Position numbers and translations under genes: made by a program. Below the pieces are notes generated by a model. That model saw nothing but the letters and a program-made list of their open reading frames with translations. It was not told where the DNA came from and made no database searches. A stretch of DNA of 64,000 bases, taken from NCBI GenBank assembly GCA_020638455.1, contig JACKIK010000003.1, forward strand, positions 310,001 to 374,000, read 5' to 3'. Source of the stretch: Hyphomonas sp. (GTDB taxonomy: Bacteria > Pseudomonadota > Alphaproteobacteria > Caulobacterales > Hyphomonadaceae). This document shows, piece by piece, positions 32,171-40,633 of the stretch. Position 1 is the stretch's first letter. Every line of letters starts with the position of its first letter.

Positions 32171-33286
32171 ATGAAGCTGAATATCGACACGTCCGGCTGG
32201 CCTCCCTGGGCCGCAGCGATTGAGCCCTTCGTCGAGCAGTGGGGCTTTGTCCTCCTGTCCGCCGTGGCGATCTGGTTCGCGGCTGCGCTGGTGCGCCGGC
32301 TGGTCCTGCTGATGGGCAAGACCATGAACCCGAAGGACCGGGAATTCGAAGGGTCCAACTGGGACTTCGCCGCCTCCATTTCTCGTGTCTTTGCCCTGAT
32401 TATCCTCAGCCCCATCCCGCTCGGTCTTGCCGGCTATGACTGGGAGGCGCTTGTCGAGAAGCGCGGGCCGGGCGCGGTCGGCGCGGTGGCAATCCTGGTC
32501 ATTGCCGTGGTCATCGCCAATGGTGTCGCCAGGTCCCTGCGCCGGTTCGGCCGCAAGGCCCACCAGCGCGCAGGGGCCGACGACACGCTGTTTGCCTTTG
32601 CCGCCTCGCTGTTCAAATACCTGATCTTCGCAGTCGCCATCGTCTTCGCGCTGACCCAGCTCGGCTTCCCGACGGCGTCGCTCGCCGCCCTGCTTGGCGC
32701 TGCCGGCCTCGCCATCGGCCTCGCGCTTCAGGACACGCTGAAAGCCGTCGCCGCCGGCATCATGCTCGCCATTTTCCGCCCGTTCCGCATCGGTGACTGG
32801 GTCAACATATCCGGGATCGAAGGGGAAATCGTCGACATCACACCCTTCCTGACCCAGTTGAAACAGATCGACCACAAGATCGTCACGGTCACCAATGACA
32901 AGGTGTGGGGCGATCCGCTGATCAACTATACGCGCCTGACGCGCCGGCGGCTCGATCTCTATTTCGACATTTCCTATGACGACAGCATGGATCGCGGCCT
33001 CGAACTGCTTCGCGAGGTCGCCACAAACCATCCCCGCATTCTGTCCAAGGACGAAATCTGGGTCGGCGTCCACGCCCTCGCCTCGTCCAGCGTTCAGCTG
33101 CGCCTGCGCGCCTATGTGACCACGCCGGAATTTGTCGATGTCCGCGCCGACATCATCAAGCGCGTCAAGGAGTCCTTCGACGCCCACGGCATCACGATTC
33201 CGTTCCCGCATCAGGTCAATGTGCCCTATCGCGGCAAGGTCGATACAGGCGAAACCGGCGCGATGCCGCCGGATCCGCATGACTGA
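32171..33286 (+). CDS. MscS-family mechanosensitive channel
   Basis: A 371-residue inner-membrane protein. The pore helix region is well conserved (LGAAGLAIGLALQDTLKAVAAGIML), followed by the beta domain (FRPFRIGDWVNISGIEGEIVDIT) and the alpha/beta C-terminal domain of MscS. Two or three hydrophobic segments precede the pore helix. It should open under membrane tension to release solutes. The stop overlaps the start of the following small membrane protein by 8 bp, suggesting coupling. Confidence 0.93.
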   Translation: MKLNIDTSGWPPWAAAIEPFVEQWGFVLLSAVAIWFAAALVRRLVLLMGKTMNPKDREFEGSNWDFAASISRVFALIILSPIPLGLAGYDWEALVEKRGPGAVGAVAILVIAVVIANGVARSLRRFGRKAHQRAGADDTLFAFAASLFKYLIFAVAIVFALTQLGFPTASLAALLGAAGLAIGLALQDTLKAVAAGIMLAIFRPFRIGDWVNISGIEGEIVDITPFLTQLKQIDHKIVTVTNDKVWGDPLINYTRLTRRRLDLYFDISYDDSMDRGLELLREVATNHPRILSKDEIWVGVHALASSSVQLRLRAYVTTPEFVDVRADIIKRVKESFDAHGITIPFPHQVNVPYRGKVDTGETGAMPPDPHD

Positions 33287-33629
33287 GACGCCGGCCCCTG
33301 CCAATCCGCCACCGGCCGCGGCGCCGCCGGCGACAGGCAAGAAACCGAAGCGCCCCATGCTCATTCGCCTGTTCGGCATCAGCCCGTGGGGTGCATTGAA
33401 GCTGACCGGGCTCTGCATCCTCGTCGGCTTCTTCGTGATGGCCGCGAATTTCAATCCATCCAATCCGGACACGAACATTCCCGGCGCGCTCGCCGCCATC
33501 GCCCGACAGGCCATTGCCACAGCCGGCTGGGCCGTGCGCAATTTCTGGAAACCCGCCCTGGCTGGCGCGACCGTGGTGATGCCAGTCTGGATCCTCTGGC
33601 GCCTCGCCACGCTGCCGTTCCGGAAGTAG
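33279..33629 (+). CDS. Small membrane protein (possible DUF6460 type)
   Basis: A 116-residue protein with a Pro/Ala-rich N-terminal tail (about 1-28), basic KKPKRP, and two hydrophobic segments: about 38-57 (GALKLTGLCILVGFFVMAA) and about 88-110 (PALAGATVVMPVWILWRL). The start ATG 33279 lies inside the 3' end of the channel gene (8-bp overlap), so expression is coupled. The arrangement resembles DUF6460 proteins (RLFG-type N-terminus before the first helix), but this match is by eye and weak. Confidence 0.6.
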   Translation: MTETPAPANPPPAAAPPATGKKPKRPMLIRLFGISPWGALKLTGLCILVGFFVMAANFNPSNPDTNIPGALAAIARQAIATAGWAVRNFWKPALAGATVVMPVWILWRLATLPFRK

Positions 33630-33676
33630 GGACTGACGCCGCGTCACGGGCTGTGCTGGCGATCCGGCCGTCCTAT

Positions 33677-33705
33677 GATCCTCCCAGACAAGATCTGGGA
33701 GGATC
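33677..33705 (+). promoter_or_regulatory. Hairpin that encloses the SDR ribosome binding site
   Basis: GATCCTCCCAGA (33677-33688) and TCTGGGAGGATC (33694-33705) are a perfect 12-bp inverted repeat around a 5-base loop. The 3' arm contains GGGAGGA, the Shine-Dalgarno of the SDR gene that starts at 33710. The transcript would hide this site. As DNA, it could also be an operator. Confidence 0.75.
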
Positions 33706-33709
33706 AGCC

Positions 33710-34609
33710 ATGGACACATCCAAACTCATGTTCCGCGACGGCCTGATGAAGGACGAGCGCATCCTGATTACCGGCGGCGGCACCGGCCTCGGCAGGGAAA
33801 TGGCCGAAGGCTTCCTGAAGCTCGGCGCCGAAGTGCATATCTGCGGCCGGCGCGGCGGCGTGTGCGAGGAGACGGCCGAAGAGCTGATGTCGAAACATGG
33901 CGGCAAGGTCGTGCCCTATGCCTGCGACATCCGCGTGCCGGATGCCATCAGCGACATGAACGACAGGATCTGGTCGGCGCACGGTCCGCTGACGGGCCTG
34001 ATGAACAATGCGGCCGGCAATTTCATCTCGCGCACGGAAGACCTGTCGATCCGCGGCTTCGACGCGATTGCGAACATCGTGTTCCGCGGCTCCTTCTACA
34101 TGACGCACGATATCGGCAAGCGCTGGATCGAGCAGAAACTAAAGGGCAGCGTCTGCTCTATCCTCACCACCTGGGTGTGGAATGGCGGGCCGTTCGTCGT
34201 GCCGTCGGCCATGTCCAAGGCGGCGATCAATACGATGACGCAGTCGCTGGCCGTGGAATGGGGCCGTTATGGCCTGCGCTTCAATGCCATTGCGCCGGGC
34301 CCCTTCCCCACCAAAGGCGCCTGGGCGCGCCTGTCGCCGGATTCGGGCTCCAGCAGCATGGAACGCGGCGTTGCCAATCCGATGGGCCGCGTCGGCGAGA
34401 TGCATGAACTGGTCAACCTCGCCGTGCTGCTCATGGGGCCGGGCTGCGAGTACATCAACGGCCAGACCATCGCGATCGACGGCGGGATGTATAACGCGTC
34501 CGGCGGCAATTTCAGTGCACTGAGCGCGTGGACGGATGAGCAATGGGCCGCCGCCCGCGCCGCCATCGAAGGCGCGAATGCTGAGGACAAGGCCAAACGG
34601 ACCGTGTAG
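33710..34609 (+). CDS. SDR family oxidoreductase, 2,4-dienoyl-CoA reductase-like
   Basis: A 299-residue short-chain dehydrogenase. Cofactor motif TGGGTGLG begins near residue 21, NNAAG near residue 100, and the C-terminal GQTIAIDGGM is conserved. The usual catalytic YxxxK is replaced by S-A-M-S-K, as in the 2,4-dienoyl-CoA reductase/DECR2 branch, which uses other residues. It therefore probably reduces an acyl-CoA or ketone with NADPH. The start ATG 33710 has GGGAGGATC upstream inside a 12-bp hairpin (33677-33705). Followed closely by the DUF2007 and kinase genes on the same strand. Confidence 0.9.
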   Translation: MDTSKLMFRDGLMKDERILITGGGTGLGREMAEGFLKLGAEVHICGRRGGVCEETAEELMSKHGGKVVPYACDIRVPDAISDMNDRIWSAHGPLTGLMNNAAGNFISRTEDLSIRGFDAIANIVFRGSFYMTHDIGKRWIEQKLKGSVCSILTTWVWNGGPFVVPSAMSKAAINTMTQSLAVEWGRYGLRFNAIAPGPFPTKGAWARLSPDSGSSSMERGVANPMGRVGEMHELVNLAVLLMGPGCEYINGQTIAIDGGMYNASGGNFSALSAWTDEQWAAARAAIEGANAEDKAKRTV

Positions 34610-34636
34610 ACTGCGTCGACAAGGAGACAATGCCGG

Positions 34637-35020
34637 ATGAGCCTGACGCAGGTTGCGACTTATTATGATCCCGAGGAAGCCTATTGCGCCAAAGGCTTTC
34701 TCGAATCGTGCGGCTTCGATGTTTACCTGGTGAATGAGCACCACCTGGCCGCGAACCCGGCGTTCCGGGTGGCGCTGGGTGGATACGCGCTTGCCGTGCC
34801 CGCCAGTGCTGCGAAAGAAGCCTTGCTGTGCCTGGACGAGGTCCCGGATCGACCGCCGGCAACACACGATACTGCAATCTGCGCGCAGTGCGGCGGCACA
34901 CATATTCTTCGGAAACGACGTCTCGTCTGGCTTCCGCTCGCGCTCGCGGCGGGCGTACCTTTCCTGCCCTTTCGCAGACAGAGGCGATGCGCCGATTGCG
35001 GACACACCCTGGCCGGTTGA
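34637..35020 (+). CDS. DUF2007 (putative signal-transducing) protein with zinc ribbon
   Basis: A 127-residue protein. The N-terminus (VATYYDPEEAYCAKGFLESCGFDVYL) matches the DUF2007 fold, which is PII-like and described as putative signal transducing. The C-terminal part adds CAQCGG and CADCGH, a zinc-ribbon pair on either side of a short hydrophobic stretch (LVWLPLALAAGVPFLPF). Cys pairs suggest a metal-bound or membrane-tethered form. It lies 27 bp after the SDR gene and 29 bp before the kinase gene, so all three may be cotranscribed. Confidence 0.8.
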   Translation: MSLTQVATYYDPEEAYCAKGFLESCGFDVYLVNEHHLAANPAFRVALGGYALAVPASAAKEALLCLDEVPDRPPATHDTAICAQCGGTHILRKRRLVWLPLALAAGVPFLPFRRQRRCADCGHTLAG

Positions 35021-35049
35021 CCCGGACGACACGAAGTGGAACGCGGCAC

Positions 35050-35781
35050 ATGACCGACACAACGGACCAAAGCGGCGTCGCCGCGCTGGCCGCGCGCCTC
35101 GCGGAATTGCGCGCCGAACGGGAGCACCTGATTGCAGGGCTCACCGGCTCGGTCGCGTCCGGCAAGACAACACTGGCGGCAGGCCTTTCCGATGTTCTGG
35201 ACGATTCGATGCGGGTCGCGACCGTCTCCACCGATGGCTTCCTCTATCCGAATGCCATCCTCGCCGAACGAGACCTGACGCTTCGAAAGGGCTTTCCGGA
35301 AACCTATGACATCGCAGGCCTCGGCCAGGCATTGGCCGACCTGCGCCAGGGCGAAGCGGACTTCCCGGCCTACAGCCATGTCACTTACGACATCGACCCG
35401 GCCCTGACGCGCACCATCGAGCGGCCCGATATCTTCCTGCTCGAAGGTCTCGGCTTCCGCGCGCCGTCGCCGCCCCCACGCGGCACGCATGAGCCAGACC
35501 TGCTGATCTATCTCGACGCCAGCGAGGAAGACCTGCTTGCCTGGTTCCTCGAACGCTTCGTGCGGCTGTGGAATGCGGCGCGCACTGATCCGAAATCCTT
35601 CTATGCGAATTTCCTCCACATGAGCGAGCCGGAACTCATGGCGTTCGCAACATCCGTATGGGACCGGATCAATTTGCCGAACCTGCGCGAGAACATCGCG
35701 CCCTTGAAAGAGCATGCCGACATCGTGGTCCTCAAGGCACGCGATCACTCCATCCGGATTGTCGAGGATCGCCTCGCCTGA
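35050..35781 (+). CDS. CoaA-like P-loop kinase, short form
   Basis: A 243-residue P-loop kinase matching type I pantothenate kinase motifs: GSVASGKTT Walker A near residue 32, STDGFLYPN, KGFPETYD, YSHVTYDI, EGLGF and ERFVRLW, INLPNLRENI, KARDHSI. CoaA proteins are about 310 residues with the P-loop near residue 95, so this one lacks the N-terminal 60 or so residues; no missing part lies upstream. It may phosphorylate pantothenate, the first step of CoA synthesis, or a different alcohol. It is convergent with the TlpA-like gene (6 bp between stops). Confidence 0.82.
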   Translation: MTDTTDQSGVAALAARLAELRAEREHLIAGLTGSVASGKTTLAAGLSDVLDDSMRVATVSTDGFLYPNAILAERDLTLRKGFPETYDIAGLGQALADLRQGEADFPAYSHVTYDIDPALTRTIERPDIFLLEGLGFRAPSPPPRGTHEPDLLIYLDASEEDLLAWFLERFVRLWNAARTDPKSFYANFLHMSEPELMAFATSVWDRINLPNLRENIAPLKEHADIVVLKARDHSIRIVEDRLA

Positions 35782-35787
35782 AAGCGC

Positions 35788-36567
35788 TCATTCGCCTTTG
35801 GCAAGGACATCAAGAAACGCAAGCGTTTGAGGCGCGGTCCAGACCGGCGAGTCTGAGAGGTTGCCGCCCTCAAACACCGCATAGGGCGTTCCGCCCGGAG
35901 CATAAATGATATTTGTTGGCAAACTGACGTTCGCCATGGTCATGTCTGCTGCCGCCATCATCTGGTCGACCGCAGTGCCTTCCGCGACATAAGGCGCGAG
36001 GGATTCGATGCCCTTGCTGGCAAACAACGCACGTGCCGAATCAGGCGTATCCTTTCGCATCGGGTCGGTATTCACCGCGATCAGTGTAATACCCCTGTCT
36101 GCATATAGAGGCGCGGCCTTCCCCATTTCCGGCAATTCATGAACGCAAGGCCCGCACCAACTGGCCCAGTAGTTGAGAATCACCCAGCCATCCTTCGCTG
36201 CTTCAAGGGCATCCCCCAACTCCCCCGTCATGCCTTCGGGCCAATGCACGTCGCCACCTGGCTTGTAGACAAGGCCAAAGGGAACGGACTCCATCCCGTT
36301 CGGCAAATCGAGCGGTGCGCGTGCGGCCCGTTCGGCAGCACGCTGCGCCAGCGCTTCCTGCATGTGTGCGTAATTTGTCGCCTCGTTTCGGAGGAAGTCT
36401 TCGTTGCGGTGTTTCTCTCGCAACTCGTCCGGCAACGCGGACAGATCGATCAGGTTCGGATTCGAAGCGGCCCCCGGGCGAGGCATCAGCACAGGACCGA
36501 ACACCGCGCCGGCCGAAAAGCCGGCGGCCAGCGCGACCATGATACCAATCCACGTCAATCGACCCAT
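35788..36567 (-). CDS. TlpA-like thioredoxin-fold protein, membrane-anchored
   Basis: A 259-residue protein with one N-terminal hydrophobic helix (IGIMVALAAGFSAGAVFGPVL) acting as anchor or signal, then a long helical region (about 45-95) and a thioredoxin-fold domain with WCGPC active site (NYWASWCGPCVHELPEM). It should reduce disulfides in the periplasm, as in cytochrome c maturation. ATG 36567 is used because GGGGAGG precedes it; a TTG nine codons upstream is less likely. The extra helical region is unusual in the family. No cytochrome genes are adjacent. Confidence 0.85.
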   Translation of the reverse strand: MGRLTWIGIMVALAAGFSAGAVFGPVLMPRPGAASNPNLIDLSALPDELREKHRNEDFLRNEATNYAHMQEALAQRAAERAARAPLDLPNGMESVPFGLVYKPGGDVHWPEGMTGELGDALEAAKDGWVILNYWASWCGPCVHELPEMGKAAPLYADRGITLIAVNTDPMRKDTPDSARALFASKGIESLAPYVAEGTAVDQMMAAADMTMANVSLPTNIIYAPGGTPYAVFEGGNLSDSPVWTAPQTLAFLDVLAKGE

Positions 36568-36638
36568 GTCCCGCCTCCCCTTCCCGGCAGACAATGCTAT
36601 CTACCGGAAGGGATGCAGCATAACAATCTGCAAGGGAA

Positions 36639-37775
36639 TCAGGCGTTCGGATCGATCAGGTATTTCTCGCCTGTCGCCTTGGCGTTGTAGGCATGCAGGA
36701 TTTCGAGATCGAGCGCTTCGGCAAGGGAGATCGTTTTCGTATAGTGGCTGGCGAACGTCGTGTTCAGCTCGTCGATCACACGCTTGTACATGCGCGCGCG
36801 CGTCTCCTTACTCGCCTTCTGCAGGAAGGGCGTCAGGAGGTAGCCGCTGAGGTTCCACGCAAAGCCGACACCCGGCGGTACAATGGTCGGCGACATGTCC
36901 AGCCGGCCGTAGATATAGACCTGCGTTTCCTGCCCGGAACCATAGCGCGAATACTCCTTCATCTTGCGGCTGGCGGCCGCTTCCATCGCGATGAGCAACT
37001 GACCGGCCAGCGGGCCGCCCCCGATTGCGTCGAAACCCATGGTCGCGCCGGTCTCGACGAGGCCATTGATCAGGTCCTCCATGAAGGTCGGTGAGGAGGA
37101 ATTGACGATATGCTTCGCACCGATGCCGCGCAGGATGTCCGCCTGCTCTTCCTTGCGCACGATGTTCAGCAGCGGCACGCCGTCGGCGAGGCAAATCTTG
37201 TTCAGCATCTGGCCGAGATTGGAGGCCGCTGCCGTGTGCACAAGGGCTGTATGTCCCTTGGCCCGCATCGTCTCGACGAAGGAGAGCGACGTCAGCGGGT
37301 TCACATAGCAGGACGCTCCCTGCTCCGCCGTCGTGCCGTCCGGCAGTTCCATGCACTGGGCGACATTCAGCGTGCGGTATTGCTGGTACATCTCCCCGCC
37401 AAGGCAGGTGACCATCTTGCCCATCAGCGCCTGTGCCGTCGGAGAGTCGCCTGCTGCCACAACGACGCCAGCGCCTTCGTTGCCAACCGGCAGGGACTGG
37501 CCAAGCCGGGCCTTCATGGCCCGCAGGCCGCCTTCCGGCACATCGGCCGTGACAGTCGGTCGCTCCTTCGTACCGCCCTGCTTTGCAGTGGACATGTCCG
37601 CCCCACCAACCAGCAGGCCGAGGTCCGACGGATTGATCGGCGTGCCCTCGACACGCACCACGACTTCGTCCGGACCCGGTGCCTTGACCGGGACTTCGGC
37701 GAGGGAGAGTTCGAGTTTTCCTTCGGGGGTGATCAGGGTGCGGATCTGCACGCTGGTTTCGGGGAGATTTGCCAT
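36639..37775 (-). CDS. Zinc-type alcohol dehydrogenase-like (MDR) oxidoreductase
   Basis: A 378-residue medium-chain dehydrogenase fold: GroES-like domain (about 10-140, with TPINPSDLG) and Rossmann domain with HTAAASNLGQM near residue 180. No structural zinc Cys cluster is obvious, so it may be of the zinc-independent quinone oxidoreductase-like type. It differs from the next gene, which is also MDR, by an insert around residues 58-80. Substrate unknown. It begins 24 bp after the stop of the upstream MDR gene on the same strand. Confidence 0.85.
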   Translation of the reverse strand: MANLPETSVQIRTLITPEGKLELSLAEVPVKAPGPDEVVVRVEGTPINPSDLGLLVGGADMSTAKQGGTKERPTVTADVPEGGLRAMKARLGQSLPVGNEGAGVVVAAGDSPTAQALMGKMVTCLGGEMYQQYRTLNVAQCMELPDGTTAEQGASCYVNPLTSLSFVETMRAKGHTALVHTAAASNLGQMLNKICLADGVPLLNIVRKEEQADILRGIGAKHIVNSSSPTFMEDLINGLVETGATMGFDAIGGGPLAGQLLIAMEAAASRKMKEYSRYGSGQETQVYIYGRLDMSPTIVPPGVGFAWNLSGYLLTPFLQKASKETRARMYKRVIDELNTTFASHYTKTISLAEALDLEILHAYNAKATGEKYLIDPNA

Positions 37776-37799
37776 GTCCGTTTCCTCTTCGTCCTGTCT

Positions 37800-38774
37800 T
37801 CAGGGTCTTATGATAACTTTGCCGACCACTTCGCGGTCTCTGATAAGGCGCCAGGCTTCCCGCCAGTCGTCCAGCGGGACTTCCGCGAATACGTGCGGGT
37901 GAACCTTGCCCTGTTCCGCCCATGTCCGGATTGCGGCCTGGTTCTCGCGGCCCTTTTCGGGGAACTGTCGGCCATATTCGCCGGCACGCACGCCGACGAC
38001 CGAAAAGCCCTTGATCAGCGGCATGTTCACATTGACCGACGGGATACGCCCGGACGTGAAGCCGATCACCAGAAGCCGCCCGTCGAAGGCGATGCAGCGG
38101 ACGCTCTCATCGAACACGTCGCCGCCGACCGGATCGAAGATCACATCGGCACCGCGCCCATGCGTCAGCGTCTTTACCTTGTCCCGGAAGCCCTGCGCGA
38201 CATTGATCACATAATCGGCGCCGTATGCGCGTACCTTTTCGAGCTTTGCGTCGGAAGCAGACGTCGCAATCACCGTCGCGCCCAGCAGCTTGCCGACATC
38301 GACCGCCGCCATGCCGACCCCGCCGCTCGCCCCATGCACCAGCAGCGTCTCGCCAGGCTGCAGATTCGCCCGCCGCACCAGTGCCACATAGGCCGTGATG
38401 TACGCCGCCGGAAACGCGGCCGCTTCGGCGAAGCTGAACGGCGCCGGCTTCCGCGACAGGCCCGACGCCGGCAGGATGGCGAACTCCGCATAGGCGCCGG
38501 TCTTGTTGCCGCCGATGACTTCGTCGCCTGACACCCAGTCCGCGACGCCTTCGCCGACGGCATCGACCACGCCGGCACATTCCATGCCCAACACGAAGGG
38601 CAGGTCCGGTTTCATCTGGTACTTGCCCTGGCTCATCAGCAGGTCCGGGAAGTTCACCCCGGCCGCCTTCACGCGTACCCGCACCTCGCCGGGCCCAGGC
38701 TCTGGCACGGCAATGTCCTGCACCTCAAGGCCGGAAAAATCTTCCGTGATTTGATGGCAGACGAGCGCTTTCAC
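37800..38774 (-). CDS. NADPH:quinone oxidoreductase-family protein (MDR)
   Basis: A 324-residue zinc-independent MDR protein of the QOR type. Typical features: AAGVNFPDLL, GMECAGVV, and the cofactor-binding HGASGGVGMAAV near residue 150, then GADVIFDPVGG. It reduces quinones or alkenals with NADPH in characterised members. It is in a run with the HSL esterase upstream (8 bp gap) and the second MDR gene downstream, likely one operon under the TetR gene that precedes them. Confidence 0.92.
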   Translation of the reverse strand: MKALVCHQITEDFSGLEVQDIAVPEPGPGEVRVRVKAAGVNFPDLLMSQGKYQMKPDLPFVLGMECAGVVDAVGEGVADWVSGDEVIGGNKTGAYAEFAILPASGLSRKPAPFSFAEAAAFPAAYITAYVALVRRANLQPGETLLVHGASGGVGMAAVDVGKLLGATVIATSASDAKLEKVRAYGADYVINVAQGFRDKVKTLTHGRGADVIFDPVGGDVFDESVRCIAFDGRLLVIGFTSGRIPSVNVNMPLIKGFSVVGVRAGEYGRQFPEKGRENQAAIRTWAEQGKVHPHVFAEVPLDDWREAWRLIRDREVVGKVIIRP

Positions 38775-38783
38775 GGCGTGCCG

Positions 38784-39818
38784 CTACAGCCGTTCGTACA
38801 TGCAGCGGACCATGTCTGCGATCTCGAGGCAGGCCTTGCGGGAGCCCGGCGAAATCGCCGTGAAGGCCGTGAAGGCATGGGCCAGCGAGTCATAGCGCTT
38901 GTGCGATACGCGGACGCCCGCCGCTTCCAGCCGCTTGGCGTAATCGTCGCCCTCGTCGGACAGCGGGTCGTGCCCGGCCGTGATCACGACAGCCGGCGGC
39001 AGGCCGTCGAGCGAGCCGGTCTGGCCCGGCGACAGCATCGGGTCCGCCATGTCGAAACCGTCCGGCAGGTACTGCTCCATGAACCAGTTCATCGTGTCGG
39101 TGGACAGCGAGAAGGTCTCGCCGAACTCCTTGCGGGAGGGGAATTCTTCGACCAGGTCGACGGCCGGATAGATGAGCAGCTGCATCACGGGCAGCGGCTT
39201 GTCGTCCCGCTGCATCTGCTGGGAGATGATGGCCGAGAAATTGCCGCCCATGGAATCCCCGCCGACCGCCGCCATGCCTTCCGGCGCGCCGAACTTCGCG
39301 GCATTGCGCATGCCCCATTCGTAGGCCGCGATGCAGTCGTCGATACCTGCCGGGAATTTGTGCTGCGGAGCGAGACGGTAGTCGACCGACAGGACCGGGC
39401 ATTTCACGCGCTTTGCCAGGATCGAGCACCAGGCATCGCACGTCTCGAGATTGCCGACCACGCCGCCCCCCATATGGTAGTAGACCATCAGCGGCGCCTT
39501 CGGGTCCTGGATGTCCGGCTTGTAGAGCCGGGCGGGGATGGTGTTTCCGTCCGGGCCCGGAATGGTGAGACTCTCAGTGCTGACGCCCGGCTCCAGCGGC
39601 GCGGCGACCTGGGCCAGCGTGTCGATCACCGCGGCCTGCACGACGTCCGCCGGCAGGCTGGAAAAGGGCGGTGCGTCGCGGCCGTTCCACATCATCATCT
39701 GAAGCTGGGGCTCCAGCGTGCGGCCGCGGACGGTGACAGGCTTGCCGCCCGCCATCTGCACGAGGATCGGCCCCGGCAGCTTCATGACAAGCTTGGCAAT
39801 GGTCTGCTGCAGGCTCAT
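38784..39818 (-). CDS. Alpha/beta hydrolase, hormone-sensitive lipase (HSL) family
   Basis: A 344-residue esterase. The oxyanion-hole motif reads HMGGG, in place of the usual HGGG, in YYHMGGGVVGN near residue 130. The nucleophile elbow is GDSMGG near residue 205. DYRLAPQ, a strong HSL signature, follows the oxyanion region; Asp and His near the C-terminus (HDPLSDEG, DSLAHAF) should complete the triad. It hydrolyses esters of small acids or alcohols. Located between the TetR gene (73 bp upstream) and the MDR gene (8 bp downstream). Confidence 0.92.
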   Translation of the reverse strand: MSLQQTIAKLVMKLPGPILVQMAGGKPVTVRGRTLEPQLQMMMWNGRDAPPFSSLPADVVQAAVIDTLAQVAAPLEPGVSTESLTIPGPDGNTIPARLYKPDIQDPKAPLMVYYHMGGGVVGNLETCDAWCSILAKRVKCPVLSVDYRLAPQHKFPAGIDDCIAAYEWGMRNAAKFGAPEGMAAVGGDSMGGNFSAIISQQMQRDDKPLPVMQLLIYPAVDLVEEFPSRKEFGETFSLSTDTMNWFMEQYLPDGFDMADPMLSPGQTGSLDGLPPAVVITAGHDPLSDEGDDYAKRLEAAGVRVSHKRYDSLAHAFTAFTAISPGSRKACLEIADMVRCMYERL

Positions 39819-39891
39819 GGCGCTCCCCCTGCTGTGATCGCTGGAGAAAGCTTAGCGCCGCCCTGCCCGTCCCGCCAAGGGGCGAAAAGGC

Positions 39892-40524
39892 TTACTTCGC
39901 GGCAAGTTCCTTGACGCTGGCCATCACCATGCGGGAGGCAAAATCCGTCGCCCCGTCGACGTCGACCGGCCGGCGCATCAGCATGATCTCCCCCATTTCG
40001 CGGGCAATGCCGATGGCAGCTGCGGTGAGGTACTCGATATCGATACGGGGCGAGCCGTCGGCGCTCAGAATGCGTTCGAGGTCGGCACGGATCTCCGCGG
40101 CCACGGCCAGCATTTCCGGCGTATCGACCCGCACCCCGATCAGGGCGAGGTGCGGCGCGCCGTCGGTGAGCGCCTCCTCATTCTCCTGCGCGATGAAGGC
40201 GAAATAGGCCCGGTAGGCCTGCCGCATATAGTCCTCGGCCGTCACCGCCCGTTCGCGCACATGGCTCAGCAATTCGCGATAACGATGAGTCGAATCCTCG
40301 GCGATGGCCTCGAACACTTCCTCTTTCGACTTGAAGTAATTGTAGAAAGTGCCGGAGGCGAGGTCGGTCTCGCGGATGATGTCGCGCACTGTCGTCGCCT
40401 CATAGCCGATGCGGGCGAACACGCGGCGCCCGGCCGCCAGAATGGCGCGGCGATTGGCGGCTTTGGACCGGGCACGTTTGCCCGGCTCCAGCAATGCTTT
40501 GGCGTCCACGAACGTGACCCTCAC
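39892..40524 (-). CDS. TetR-family transcriptional regulator
   Basis: A 210-residue repressor: TetR HTH in residues about 20-65 (NRRAILAAGRRVFARIGYEATTVRDIIRETDLASGTFYNYFKSKEEVFEAI). The C-terminal ligand domain is not assignable. It is the first gene of a minus-strand run with the esterase and the two MDR dehydrogenases, so it probably controls them. The start is a GTG at 40524, or GTG at 40509, which has a better spaced GAGGG. The neighbouring upstream region carries two TTGA-containing repeats (40563-40580) that could be its operator. Confidence 0.92.
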   Translation of the reverse strand: MRVTFVDAKALLEPGKRARSKAANRRAILAAGRRVFARIGYEATTVRDIIRETDLASGTFYNYFKSKEEVFEAIAEDSTHRYRELLSHVRERAVTAEDYMRQAYRAYFAFIAQENEEALTDGAPHLALIGVRVDTPEMLAVAAEIRADLERILSADGSPRIDIEYLTAAAIGIAREMGEIMLMRRPVDVDGATDFASRMVMASVKELAAK

Positions 40525-40633
40525 TCCTGACCCGGCGTCATGGTGAGCAAGGCGTCATCATGTGTCAACTTTTTTCAACTGCTGCGTGGTAACCGGTCGC
40601 AGTCGGGCGACTTCCCTATTGAACCTGTCGCGA

